DNA of 38,499 bases. Source: Thermoguttaceae bacterium (GTDB taxonomy: Bacteria > Planctomycetota > Planctomycetia > Pirellulales > Thermoguttaceae). The stretch's first letter is position 1. Every line of letters begins with the position of its first letter. The DNA is taken from assembly GCA_017447745.1 (NCBI GenBank), contig JAFSMW010000056.1, positions 1 to 38,499 on the forward strand. The letters are read 5' to 3'. The translations under genes and the position numbers were made by a program. Positions 15,395 through 23,328 of this stretch are shown here, one piece after another. A model generated the notes under the pieces. The model had not been told where the DNA came from and did not search any database. It saw only the letters and a program-made list of their open reading frames with translations.

Positions 15395-17439
15395 ATTGCA
15401 TTTCCTGTATTATGATCAGTGGAACGAATGTCATAACTCAGGTTAAGACTCGCTCCGATAACATTGATCAGGTCTTCTTCTTTGGGTGTGATTTTCCCAT
15501 CGTAGTTTATGCAGGCTACAAACGCCTGGAAAAACATCTTCCGAATTTCCATCGTAGAACGCTGAATTTTCTTTAGCGAAGTTGCAAAGGCGTTCAAAGA
15601 GCGTTCTTTTTTGTCGATAAAGGTGATATTCAATGCGCCAATTTGTGACGCCGCCGCCATGAAAGCGTTGTAAGCGTCCTGTTCATTATTGGCTCCCTGC
15701 CACGCTATGTATCCAAGCGTAAGACGAAATTCGTTGAACAGATCGTTGGGAGAGTAATATTGGATCGATTCTTGCCGCAATCCGAAAGCGACATCCAAAC
15801 GACCTGTCAGAATCATTCGCAAACCGAATTCATACAGGTCTATTTTTTGGTCTGCTTCAGTTAAGGCGGCAATATTGGCGCGAAACGTCTGATACTGTTC
15901 AGGCGACATTTGCCGCAATGCGGAAACGCTCAGTTCTGAAACGCGAATTTTGTCCGCGCATGATAAAGACTCTACCTCAGGAATAAGCCGTTCTACCAGT
16001 TTGAGCAAGTGTTCGTTTTGATTGCTGCAAAGAACGTTCCATTGCTGATTTTGGATTTCCGGATATGGATCCATCAAAAGGGCGTAAATAACCCCATGAA
16101 CAGAATACGGATCGTGAATCAGCTCGTCCAACGACTCGGAATCGTCTGACGATTGAACCGGCGAATCGGACGAACTGGCAGACGAGTTGTCTAAAGCGCC
16201 ATATCCAAAAACGCCGATCTGATCCTGAACCTGTTTCGGTAAACGATCTTTTAGGATGCCAAAAGGACGTTTTGGAAAACGCTTCTTCAATCTGTCAGAA
16301 GAATTATCCTGCGATTCTTCAACGTCGTCATTCATTCTTCCTGGAGGATATTTCAAATCGCGAAGAACGCTTTGCGGAATCTTTCCATCGTAATTCGGCA
16401 GAATTCTGGCGATGCGTTCATTTAGCGGCGGATGAGAATCCCAGAGATTGGCTGCGTTGATGCTGGAGAAAAAGAAGTGTCCGCACGCCGCAGCATTCGG
16501 GTTGGTAATTGGCTTTCGGGCGTTAATCTGACCGATTTTTATCAACGCGTACCCGATGCCTTCTGGATTTCGGGTAAACTGAACCGACGAGGCGTCTGCC
16601 AGGTATTCTTTTTGACGAGAAACCGCCATGCGTATGAGATTAGCGGCGATCTTGCCAATATAACCGATAACCATAATGATTAAGCCGATTATCAAAAACA
16701 GTAATAAAGCGCCGCCGCCCCCTTTGGAATCTTTATCTGACGATGATGAACGGTTTGAATTGGAAGACGATTCCAGCATTACTCTAAAAAGGAAGTAGCC
16801 GCACAGGAATATCAGTTCCAAACCAAACAGAAGACCAATCATTCGCATGTCAACAGTCATGTCGCCATTGAGAATATGGCTGAATTCATGTCCGATAACG
16901 CCCTGAAGTTCGTCTCGATTAAAATAATCCAAAGCGCCTCTTGTTACCGCTATTGCCGCTTCATTTGTATCCCACCCGGAAGCAAAGGCGTTGATGGATT
17001 TCTCATTGTCCAAAACATACACTTTCGGAACAGGAACCCCCGAAGCAATCGACATCTCCTCTACAATATTGAGCAGCTGTCGTTCTCGCCGGTCCGTTGT
17101 ATTGGAAGGCACCAAACGACCTCCGAGAGATTCCGCCACCTGTCCGCCATTGAGACTTTTCAGCTGGCTGGATCGAAAGCCGGCGCCGCTGAAAATCAAC
17201 AGAGAAGACACGCCCGTTATGCATGCAATTGCGCCAGCAAATCCTTCCGTAGTCTGATAAAACGACAAGGATTCTTTCAAGGAAGCTGAATCCAACTCGT
17301 AAAGGAATTGTAATACTCCCAACAAGCAAACATTCAGGGCGACAATCACAAACAAGACCGCAATAAAAAAGTAAATATACAACCTGCGAGTTGTTTTTCG
17401 GGCGCGGTCTTGATGTTCAAAAAAGTTCATCGTGGACAT
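15391..17439 (-). CDS. HtpX-like M48 membrane metalloprotease with long C-terminal region
   Basis: This 682-residue protein has an HtpX-type core. There are two N-terminal membrane helices (about 22-45 and 65-88), HEFSH at 184-188 as zinc ligands and catalytic Glu, two more helices (about 197-222 and 245-265), and Glu278 in KEYLADASS as the third zinc ligand. HtpX degrades damaged membrane proteins. HtpX itself is about 290 residues; here about 320 residues follow, first a Ser/Asp-rich linker, then a helical domain ending in FVACINYDGKITPKEEDLIN, which looks TerB-like. The ATG at 17439 is chosen; a TTG at 17454 lies inside the AT-rich repeat, and no Shine-Dalgarno helps decide. lemA lies upstream, as in many bacteria where LemA and M48 proteins are paired, and the regulator is coupled downstream. 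Confidence 0.88.
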   Translation of the reverse strand: MSTMNFFEHQDRARKTTRRLYIYFFIAVLFVIVALNVCLLGVLQFLYELDSASLKESLSFYQTTEGFAGAIACITGVSSLLIFSGAGFRSSQLKSLNGGQVAESLGGRLVPSNTTDRRERQLLNIVEEMSIASGVPVPKVYVLDNEKSINAFASGWDTNEAAIAVTRGALDYFNRDELQGVIGHEFSHILNGDMTVDMRMIGLLFGLELIFLCGYFLFRVMLESSSNSNRSSSSDKDSKGGGGALLLFLIIGLIIMVIGYIGKIAANLIRMAVSRQKEYLADASSVQFTRNPEGIGYALIKIGQINARKPITNPNAAACGHFFFSSINAANLWDSHPPLNERIARILPNYDGKIPQSVLRDLKYPPGRMNDDVEESQDNSSDRLKKRFPKRPFGILKDRLPKQVQDQIGVFGYGALDNSSASSSDSPVQSSDDSESLDELIHDPYSVHGVIYALLMDPYPEIQNQQWNVLCSNQNEHLLKLVERLIPEVESLSCADKIRVSELSVSALRQMSPEQYQTFRANIAALTEADQKIDLYEFGLRMILTGRLDVAFGLRQESIQYYSPNDLFNEFRLTLGYIAWQGANNEQDAYNAFMAAASQIGALNITFIDKKERSLNAFATSLKKIQRSTMEIRKMFFQAFVACINYDGKITPKEEDLINVIGASLNLSYDIRSTDHNTGNAI

Positions 17440-17440
17440 G

Positions 17441-17602
17441 ATGACAATTAGCAATTATCAATTAGCAATTTTCAATTGACGCAAAGCGCCACAATAATTA
17501 GCAATTGTCAATTAGCAATTAACAATTGACGCAAGCGCCGCTATAAACTCTTATGAGAAACGCGAAGCGTAAGTGCTAATTGCTAATTTCTAATTGTCAA
17601 TT
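17441..17602. repeat. Large CAATTAGC-type palindrome between lemA and the M48 gene
   Basis: Bases 17445-17540 carry repeated CAATTAGCAATT-like words and two ACGCAAGCG-like words. Bases 17560-17602 carry the complement (GCTAATTGCTAATTTC, then TAATTGTCAATTA). The RNA could fold into a long hairpin. The right end overlaps the lemA stop codon at 17601. The element separates two genes that otherwise look co-transcribed, so it may set their relative expression. Confidence 0.75.
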
Positions 17603-18251
17603 AGAACTTTACCTTGGGAGCTTCTTTTTCAGTCGGATTTTCAATGACGAATTCGGTTGACGGCAGGAATCCGCAGAAACCAGCAACCATATTCGCCGGG
17701 AAAACTTCTCGTTGAGTGTTGTAAGTCATGACAGCGTCGTTATACGCCTGACGAGCGAACGCGATTTTGTTTTCTGTCGAGGTGAGTTCTTCCTGAAGCT
17801 GCATAATGTTCTGGTTTGCTTTCAAGTCGGGATAGCTTTCAAAGACAGCCATCAAGCGTCCTAACGCTCCGCCCAAATTGGATTCGGCGGCAGACAGGCT
17901 TCTCATCGCTTCGGCGTTGGTGGGGTCGGCAGCGGCGGCTTTATTGGCAGTAAAAGCAGCGGCGCGAGCGGAGATAACGGCTTCCAACGTGCCTTTTTCG
18001 TGTCCCATATAACCCTTGACAGCTTCTACCAGGTTAGGAATGAGATCGTATCGGCGTTTGAGCTGAACGTCAATCTGGGAGAAGGCGTTTTTAACGCGGT
18101 TGCGAAGCGTAATAAGACCGTTGTAAACGCTGACTCCCCAGAAGAAAATCATGGCGCAAACTGCCAACGCGCCGCAACAAATAACGCCGACAAGCATTAC
18201 CCATGGTCCTGGCATTGAGCCCTGCGCCAATAAAAACATGCTTTCGTTCAT
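17601..18251 (-). CDS. LemA family membrane protein
   Basis: This is a 216-residue LemA-type protein. A membrane helix (about 17-41) is followed by helical repeats: the typical YNGLITLRNRVKNAFSQIDV, then LKRRYDLIPNLVEAVKGYMG, and EELTSTENKIAFARQAYNDA with a NTQREVFPAN motif. The last 20 residues are charged. LemA proteins are membrane-anchored helical bundles often encoded with M48 proteases or TPM-domain proteins; their biochemical role is not settled. GGAGG lies 9 bases before the ATG. This is the first gene of the leftward operon, under a good promoter at 18389-18417, so LemA is probably made in excess over the protease. Confidence 0.92.
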   Translation of the reverse strand: MNESMFLLAQGSMPGPWVMLVGVICCGALAVCAMIFFWGVSVYNGLITLRNRVKNAFSQIDVQLKRRYDLIPNLVEAVKGYMGHEKGTLEAVISARAAAFTANKAAAADPTNAEAMRSLSAAESNLGGALGRLMAVFESYPDLKANQNIMQLQEELTSTENKIAFARQAYNDAVMTYNTQREVFPANMVAGFCGFLPSTEFVIENPTEKEAPKVKF

Positions 18252-18388
18252 TTGATATAACCTCCATTAAAGCGTTTTGTAAAATAAGAATCAACGGAGG
18301 AGGAGCGACCTGTTAGGATGCATAAAGCTGAAAGCTTTTATTGCTGGAAGCTAAAAGCTCTATTTTCACTCTCCTCAACTAGAATAGT

Positions 18389-18417
18389 ATTATACAACAA
18401 AATTTATTTGTTGACAA
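18389..18417 (-). promoter_or_regulatory. Promoter of the lemA operon
   Basis: On the minus strand TTGTCA (18412-18417) and a perfect TATAAT (18389-18394) are spaced by exactly 17 bases. The leader would be about 130 bases and would contain the 18333-18359 hairpin. Confidence 0.65.
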
Positions 18418-18435
18418 CACCCCCCGCGCCCCCTA

Positions 18436-18464
18436 TTGCAATTAATATTCTTTTCTATTAAAAT
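18436..18464 (+). promoter_or_regulatory. Promoter of the TIM-barrel isomerase gene
   Basis: TTGCAA (18436-18441) and TAAAAT (18459-18464) are spaced by 17 bases, about 60 bases before the start codon. A C-rich tract precedes the -35. Confidence 0.55.
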
Positions 18465-18524
18465 ATAAGGATGCTTAAGCAAAGAATTGAGCGTTTTCCA
18501 TAACTACTAACCAATTTCAGTAAC

Positions 18525-19547
18525 ATGACCAAACCAACAATCATCCTTTCCGGCTTCGCCGACGAAGCAGTCAACCGTACAGAAACAAAATCCCTGGTCG
18601 AACAGTTTACCGCTTTTGCCGCCATGGGATTGCAATACTATTCCGTTCGTTTTGTCGACTTGGGCGACGGCTCCGGGACGAAGAACGTCATGAAGCTGTC
18701 GACAGACGAAATCCAGCAGATTAAACGTCTTCAGGACGAATACGGGTTGAACGTCTCCTCGATCGGGTCGCCCATTGGGAAGGTCAAGCTGGTCGATCAG
18801 GAAGACGGCACGAGAAACGTCTACATTCCGTTCGACAAGTATCTCAAAGAAGACGTTGCCCGCGCCTGCGACATCGCTCATGCGTTTGAATGCAAACTCA
18901 TTCGCGGATTCTCATTCTATCATCCGCACGGACAGGACTATAGAGCCTATATGAATCAGGCGGTTGACCAGCTTGGACAGATCGCCGAGGCGTGCCATCG
19001 TTCAGACTTGACTTTCGGTCTGGAACCGGAGCCGAACCTGGTCGGGGCGAACGGCTGGCTGTTGGCGGAGATTTACGAGAAGGTCAATCATCCAGGCATG
19101 GTCTTGATTTTCGACGGCGCGAACCTGGTCGTTCAGGGATACACGGCTCTGGAACTGCTTGATCAATTCCGTTCCTGCCTGCCGGGCTTGGGCTGGCTTC
19201 ATATCAAAGATTACCGCAACCCTCAGCCGGTCGGCGACGGTCCGGTAGACGAAGAATCTCTGTGGAACTTCGTCCCTTCCGACTGTGGCGACAGCGGTCA
19301 CGAAGCAATTCTGCGCGAGCTGAAAGAATATCTCCCCGCCATGGAACAGAACCTCAAACGACGCGGTTTGCCGGGCGTGTTCTGCGATCTGGAACCGCAC
19401 GTCAAGGGCGGCGGACAGTTCGGCGGATACTCCGGACCGGACGGTTTTGGAATCGCCCTTCGCGCGTTCTGCCGTCTGCTGGACTACGTCGGAATTGACT
19501 ACCACCTGCGCGACTTCAACGACCTCAAAGCCGCAAGAGGATTCTGA
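18525..19547 (+). CDS. Sugar-phosphate isomerase/epimerase-like TIM-barrel protein
   Basis: This 340-residue protein belongs to the xylose isomerase-like/AP endonuclease 2 TIM-barrel group, which includes inosose and hydroxypyruvate isomerases. Likely metal ligands are Glu167 or Glu169 (FGLEPEPN), Asp197 (LIFDGAN), His226 (WLHIKDYR) and the Glu in FCDLEPHVKGGG near residue 288. There is no signal peptide, so it acts in the cytoplasm. No Shine-Dalgarno precedes the ATG at 18525. The gene is GC-rich with C-ending codons, like the larA-like gene, which suggests good expression. No sugar transport or catabolic gene is adjacent, so the substrate cannot be named. Confidence 0.82.
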   Translation: MTKPTIILSGFADEAVNRTETKSLVEQFTAFAAMGLQYYSVRFVDLGDGSGTKNVMKLSTDEIQQIKRLQDEYGLNVSSIGSPIGKVKLVDQEDGTRNVYIPFDKYLKEDVARACDIAHAFECKLIRGFSFYHPHGQDYRAYMNQAVDQLGQIAEACHRSDLTFGLEPEPNLVGANGWLLAEIYEKVNHPGMVLIFDGANLVVQGYTALELLDQFRSCLPGLGWLHIKDYRNPQPVGDGPVDEESLWNFVPSDCGDSGHEAILRELKEYLPAMEQNLKRRGLPGVFCDLEPHVKGGGQFGGYSGPDGFGIALRAFCRLLDYVGIDYHLRDFNDLKAARGF

Positions 19548-19750
19548 AAATAGATGAGCCGGGCGCAGCGCAGGCACGGTCAGACGCGAATCGATTTTTT
19601 CCGAAAAAATTATAAAGTGTGATATCGGGGAGTGCGGCGGCTTGACGCCGCCTTGTCCAATGCCCTGTAAAAAATCTTCGACGCAGCGGAAAAACTCATC
19701 GGATCGCGAACGATAGCTCGCGTTTTTCTTTTGCTGACTTTGTCCGCGTA

Positions 19751-19789
19751 TTTGGAGTGCGACGGCAAGCCGTCGCACTCCAAATTTTT
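19751..19789 (+). terminator. Strong intrinsic terminator
   Basis: A perfect 16-bp stem (19751-19766 with 19769-19784) with a 2-base AA loop is followed directly by TTTTT. It would end readthrough from the TIM-barrel gene and insulate the moxR-bat locus, although it lies about 200 bases after the stop codon. Confidence 0.8.
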
Positions 19790-19968
19790 CGCCTTTCGGC
19801 GAATGCGGGCGATACGCCCGCGATCCGGGTACGCTAACGCGGTTGGGAACAGCATTTCGCCACTCGCTACTAAAATAATATACATATCTCTACTATAATC
19901 GTCAAAAATTTTTACGCCTTTTTGAGAAAGTCTGGAAAAAATAGCGAACCAAAATGGGGGTTGGGGGG

Positions 19969-20006
19969 TATAATATAATTATGACGAGTTCGACTGATGT
20001 CAGTCG
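19969..20006 (+). promoter_or_regulatory. Candidate moxR promoter -10 with adjacent operator-like palindrome
   Basis: A perfect -10 (TATAAT, 19969-19974) is preceded by a G-rich run and has no recognisable -35, so it may need an activator. CGACTGA-TG-TCAGTCG (19991-20006) is a perfect 7-bp inverted repeat placed about +10 to +26 from the expected start of transcription. That is where a repressor would sit. No T-run follows, so termination is unlikely. Confidence 0.4.
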
Positions 20007-20041
20007 TTAAATAATCAATCGTTCATTTACAATATTATATT

Positions 20042-21031
20042 ATGAGTTTCGACATTCAATCGATTAATATTCAGGTTTCTCAACAGTCTGAGAAACTAAC
20101 GCTGCTGCGGCAGGAAATCGGCAAGGTTTTGATTGGTCAAAAGACAATGGTTGACCGTCTTTTAATTGGGCTGCTGACCGGAGGGCACATTCTTCTGGAA
20201 GGCGTTCCCGGGTTGGCGAAAACCACGGCAATCAAGGCTCTGGCGCAGGCTCTGGACTCTAAATTCCAGAGAATTCAGTTTACCCCTGACCTTCTTCCCG
20301 CCGACCTGTTGGGAACGATGATCTACGTTCCCGGAACCGGCAATTTCCAAACCCGAAAGGGTCCGATTTTCTCTAACTTTATTTTGGCGGATGAAATCAA
20401 CCGCGCCCCGTCTAAAGTCCAGTCCGCTCTGCTGGAAGCGATGCAGGAAAAGCAGGTAACGATCGGCGATTCTACTTATAAGCTGGACGAGCTGTTTTTG
20501 GTCATGGCAACGCAAAACCCGATTGAGCAGGAAGGCACGTATCCGCTGCCGGAAGCCCAGCTTGACCGATTCATGCTCAAGGTGAAAATCACGTATCCCA
20601 AACCGGACGAGGAACTGCTGGTTCTCAATCAGGCGTTGGGAGCGGAAGTCCCGACGACGTCGCCCGTTCTATCCGAAGCGGATATTCTGTCCATGAAAAA
20701 GACGGTGGAACAGGTTTATATTGACGAACTGATTAAACGATACATTCTCTCGATTGTTCAGACGACGCGTAATCCTGAAATGTTTGGTCTGAACGATCTC
20801 AAGCCGATGATCGAATACGGCGGATCTCCTCGAGCGACGATTTATCTGGCTATTGCCGCTAGAGCGGAAGCGTTTCTCAACGGTCGCGGTTTTGTTACGC
20901 CGCAGGACGTCAAAAATATTGCCTACGACGTATTGCGTCATCGTATAATTCCAACGTACGAGGCTGAGGCGGAAGGCTTGGCGTCAGAGGATATTATTGA
21001 CGCTGTTCTTCAGGCGGTTCCTGTCCCTTAA
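20042..21031 (+). CDS. MoxR-family AAA+ ATPase
   Basis: This 329-residue cytoplasmic MoxR ATPase is a chaperone-like motor that works with vWA-domain proteins. Walker A is GVPGLAKT (54-61) and Walker B is FILADEINRAP with Asp117-Glu118. Sensor 1 is MATQNP, followed by LPEAQLDRF. SPRATIYLAIAARAEAFLNG is the sensor 2 helix. The length is typical. It is the first gene of the moxR-DUF58-bat cluster, and no Shine-Dalgarno precedes its ATG. The 109-base gap to the next gene contains nested hairpins that could set relative expression of MoxR against the rest. Confidence 0.95.
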   Translation: MSFDIQSINIQVSQQSEKLTLLRQEIGKVLIGQKTMVDRLLIGLLTGGHILLEGVPGLAKTTAIKALAQALDSKFQRIQFTPDLLPADLLGTMIYVPGTGNFQTRKGPIFSNFILADEINRAPSKVQSALLEAMQEKQVTIGDSTYKLDELFLVMATQNPIEQEGTYPLPEAQLDRFMLKVKITYPKPDEELLVLNQALGAEVPTTSPVLSEADILSMKKTVEQVYIDELIKRYILSIVQTTRNPEMFGLNDLKPMIEYGGSPRATIYLAIAARAEAFLNGRGFVTPQDVKNIAYDVLRHRIIPTYEAEAEGLASEDIIDAVLQAVPVP

Positions 21032-21053
21032 TTGATTGAAAGGCGGTAATGGA

Positions 21054-21124
21054 GTTCGCCAACGGCGAACGGAATTACGCATTCGCCGTCAGGCGAACAT
21101 TTTTCTTTGAATGCGTAACTCCGT
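21054..21124. repeat. Nested hairpins between moxR and the DUF58 gene
   Basis: One hairpin is GTTCGCC-AAC-GGCGAAC (21054-21070). An overlapping larger one pairs 21069-21084 with 21109-21124 (15 of 16 positions). A third, smaller TTCGCC/GGCGAA hairpin lies inside it. The first and second share bases and are mutually exclusive, which resembles a switch or an attenuator, but no T-run follows. Confidence 0.7.
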
Positions 21125-21140
21125 TTAACAATATGCAACT

Positions 21141-22043
21141 ATGAACGAATCCAATCCTTTATCCTCTATTGGCATCACCGCAGAGAAAGTCCGTCGATTG
21201 CAGATTATCGCCAATCGACGCGTAGACGATCTGTTGGCGGGACAGTACAAAAGCGTGTTTCGCGGTCGCGGCATGGAGTTTGACGAAGTGCGTCAGTATC
21301 AGCCCGGCGACGATATTCGCGATATAGACTGGAATGTAACAGCGCGGTCTGGCGAGCCGTTTATTAAACGGTACTGCGAAGAACGCGAGCTGACGATTAT
21401 GTTTCTCGTTGATGTTTCCGCGTCCGGGATTTTCGGGTCGGCGAACAAGTCGAAGCTCGACGCTATGACGGAAATCGCGGCTGTACTGATGTTTTCCGCA
21501 TTGAAAAACAACGATAAAATTGGCATGATTACGTTTGCCGACGACGTTGTCGAGCATCTTCCGCCCCGAAAGGGAAAATCATACATTCTGTCGTTGATTC
21601 AAAAACTGGTAACGATCAAGCCGGTGCGACGTCAAACGAATCTGTCTGCCGCGCTGGAGTTCATGACCAAGGTTTTGAAACGCCGCGCAGTCGCGTTTCT
21701 CATTTCCGACCTCGACGGAGAACTGTCTCAGCGCGCGCTCATGGTCGCTAACAGACGTCACGATTTGGTGTCGTTGAGAGTTAACGATCCCCGCGAGTAC
21801 GAAATCCCGGACGTTGGCTTTATAACGCTGGAAGACGCCGAGACGGGAGAACAGATTGAACTCGACGCCCGATCGCCCAAGGTTCGCGCTCTGTTCGCTC
21901 AAAACGCGCAACAGCGAGACGAACAAATCAACGACCGCCTTCGTCGCTCGAAAGTCGATCAATTAAAACTCAATACGCAGTCCGACTCCGTTGACGAACT
22001 GCGTAAATTTTTCGATATGAGGGAACGGAGGATTAGGCATTAA
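21141..22043 (+). CDS. DUF58 domain protein
   Basis: This 300-residue protein has the DUF58 signature: FRGRGMEFDEVRQYQPGDD followed by IRDIDWNVTARSGEPFIKRY at about 40-78. It then has a vWA-like fold with DVSAS (about 93-97) in place of the MIDAS DxSxS and FLISDLDGE later. DUF58 proteins almost always follow moxR and are thought to be its partners. It has no signal peptide or membrane helix and no Shine-Dalgarno. The next gene begins 100 bases later, after a repeat-rich spacer. Confidence 0.93.
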   Translation: MNESNPLSSIGITAEKVRRLQIIANRRVDDLLAGQYKSVFRGRGMEFDEVRQYQPGDDIRDIDWNVTARSGEPFIKRYCEERELTIMFLVDVSASGIFGSANKSKLDAMTEIAAVLMFSALKNNDKIGMITFADDVVEHLPPRKGKSYILSLIQKLVTIKPVRRQTNLSAALEFMTKVLKRRAVAFLISDLDGELSQRALMVANRRHDLVSLRVNDPREYEIPDVGFITLEDAETGEQIELDARSPKVRALFAQNAQQRDEQINDRLRRSKVDQLKLNTQSDSVDELRKFFDMRERRIRH

Positions 22044-22096
22044 GAAGTTGCGAGTTGCGAGTAGCGAGAAGATTTTGTGATGCGCATGCGTAACTC

Positions 22097-22124
22097 CTCA
22101 CTCCTCACTCCTAATTCCTAACTC
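22097..22124 (+). repeat. Left arm of inverted repeat flanking the DUF4381-like gene
   Basis: This 28-base element of CTCACTCCT/CTAATTCC words matches the reverse complement of 23095-23122 at 26 of 28 positions. It lies 20 bases before the start of the gene at 22144. Confidence 0.85.
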
Positions 22125-22143
22125 ACACACCTCAGACAATAAT

Positions 22144-23121
22144 ATGAAAACCAATTACATTCTGTCGTTATGGCTTATACTGGCGCTGCTGGCGGTTGAG
22201 CCGGCTGGCATGGCGCAAGACGCAGCCAAAACTGGAAAGGACGCGACGCCGTCTGCTGTTTCGGTGGAGTCGTCGATTTCGCCGCAGGAGAATGTTACAC
22301 TGGCTACGGATGTCAAATGGACGATTAAAGTCAATCTTCCTGAAGGTTATGTTCTCCCCCCGGTAACGATTCCGAAAAAATGGGGCGTCTGGACGATAGC
22401 AGCGTCGGAAACGCTTCAGACCAGCCCAACGACTCACGAGATTCGGCTGACGCTGCGTCCGACGAAACTGGGCGAGCGCCCCGTTCCTACTTTTCCCGTA
22501 TTCTATAAGGACAAGTCCGGCAAACCTGGCTGCGTGGAAGTGAAATCGTTTAATATCGACGTTGTTTCTAAAGTCCCGAAAAACGCAGCAAATCTAAAGG
22601 GAATGGAATCTCAAAACGATCTGGTTGCCATAAGAAAAAAGATGTTGCCGTATATTTTGGCGGCTTTGGCGGTTATGGTTATTCTTATCGTGATCTGGGC
22701 GGCGTTTTTCAAACGAAAGAAATTGTCCGAAGCGGAGACGCCCAAATCGCCATACGAAGTGGCGATGGAACGGATAAAGGCGCTGATGGAATCCGGATTG
22801 GCTTATCGCGACGTTAAAATGTTCTGTGTGGAACTGACGAACATCGTCCGAGAGTTTATCGAAAAAACAACGTCGATTAACGCTCCAGAATTAACAACAG
22901 AGGAATTCCTTTACAAAATCAGTCAAAGCAATATTTATACCGATGCGGAATGCGTTCAGCTGAAACATTTTTTGGAGATGGCTGATATGGTCAAGTTTGC
23001 CAAATACGATCCTGGAGAAGCGTGCCGCAATATGGCGAAAAGCGCCGAGGCGTTTATTTGTATGGAGATGGAAAAGAAAGCACAAGAGAAAAGTGAGTTA
23101 GAAGTTAGGAGTGAGGAGTGA
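22144..23121 (+). CDS. DUF4381/BatD-like membrane protein
   Basis: This 325-residue protein has a signal peptide (about 1-24, ending GMAQ). An immunoglobulin-like outer domain (about 35-150) follows, then a membrane helix (about 166-189). The cytoplasmic helical domain (about 198-310) contains TTEEFLYKISQ and FLEMADMVKFAKYDPGE. This layout and position between DUF58 and BatA match DUF4381-type proteins of Bat loci. The same cytoplasmic domain ends the BatD protein at 27656 (TTDEVINLL, then ILEMADAARFGG), so the two are distant paralogues. The last nine codons and the stop lie inside an intergenic repeat (23095-23122), so the tail EVRSEE is repeat-derived. No Shine-Dalgarno. Confidence 0.8.
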   Translation: MKTNYILSLWLILALLAVEPAGMAQDAAKTGKDATPSAVSVESSISPQENVTLATDVKWTIKVNLPEGYVLPPVTIPKKWGVWTIAASETLQTSPTTHEIRLTLRPTKLGERPVPTFPVFYKDKSGKPGCVEVKSFNIDVVSKVPKNAANLKGMESQNDLVAIRKKMLPYILAALAVMVILIVIWAAFFKRKKLSEAETPKSPYEVAMERIKALMESGLAYRDVKMFCVELTNIVREFIEKTTSINAPELTTEEFLYKISQSNIYTDAECVQLKHFLEMADMVKFAKYDPGEACRNMAKSAEAFICMEMEKKAQEKSELEVRSEE

Positions 23122-23122
23122 G
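23095..23122 (-). repeat. Right arm of inverted repeat, overlapping the gene's 3' end
   Basis: GAGTTAGAAGTTAGGAGTGA and the following eight bases are the inverted partner of 22097-22124. The element encodes the last codons and the TGA stop (23119-23121) of the gene at 22144. Confidence 0.85.
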
Positions 23123-23190
23123 GCGGCGAGGCGCCGCTCCCAGCCCGCGCTGCCGCGCGAGATGTATTATCATCGCTCCCGCTGGTCGCT
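23123..23190 (+). repeat. Second dispersed repeat (GCGGCGAGGCGCCGC type), copy 1
   Basis: It begins with the GC-rich GCGGCGAGGCGCCGCTCCCA and continues to CGAGATGTATTATCATCGCT and CCGCTGGTCGCTT. A close copy lies at 38188-38255. Both copies lie next to a CCGTGGGTT-type unit, so the two modules seem to travel together. Confidence 0.8.
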
Positions 23191-23230
23191 TCGTTACCGT
23201 CTTTCATATTCTCGCAACTCGTAACTCTTT

Positions 23231-23280
23231 CCGTGGGTTAAAACCCACGGCTATAAATATTGAACCGCTACGCGGTTCTA
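23231..23280 (+). repeat. Dispersed hairpin unit, copy 3
   Basis: CCGTGGGTT-AA-AACCCACGG (23231-23250) is followed by GAACCGC-TAC-GCGGTTC (23262-23278). It matches the inverted copy at 38138-38187 at 48 of 50 positions. It lies 48 bases before batA. Confidence 0.9.
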
Positions 23281-23328
23281 GCAGAACGCTGACGCGTCTG
23301 TTATTATTTTCGCAACTTAATATAAATC

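Larger units (their letters stand above)
18252..18524. other. Divergent spacer with two promoters and a hairpin
   Basis: No gene is visible. It holds an 8-bp hairpin (AGCTTTTA at 18333-18340 with TAAAAGCT at 18352-18359) in the lemA leader. Back-to-back promoters follow for lemA (leftward) and the TIM-barrel gene (rightward), separated by the C-rich tract 18418-18433. Confidence 0.65.
19548..20041. other. Long spacer with several hairpins before the moxR-bat locus
   Basis: This is about 490 bases without a supported gene. It contains a GGCGGC/GCCGCC hairpin near 19635-19651, a CGCGA/TCGCG hairpin followed by T-rich DNA near 19705-19735, the strong terminator at 19751-19789, and a GCGGGC/GCCCGC hairpin at 19805-19821. 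The right end is AT-rich and holds the -10 and palindrome listed separately. The piece from 19860 (ATTTCGCCACTCGC) resembles other spacer words in the window. Confidence 0.6.

Noticed and set aside
17440-17454. TTG start adding five residues to the M48 protease
   Set aside because: It lies in the AT-rich repeat; the ATG at 17439 is a more ordinary start. The choice remains uncertain.
19002-19778. Minus-strand frame overlapping the TIM-barrel gene and the terminator at 19751
   Set aside because: It runs through a strong hairpin terminator and opposite a clear gene.
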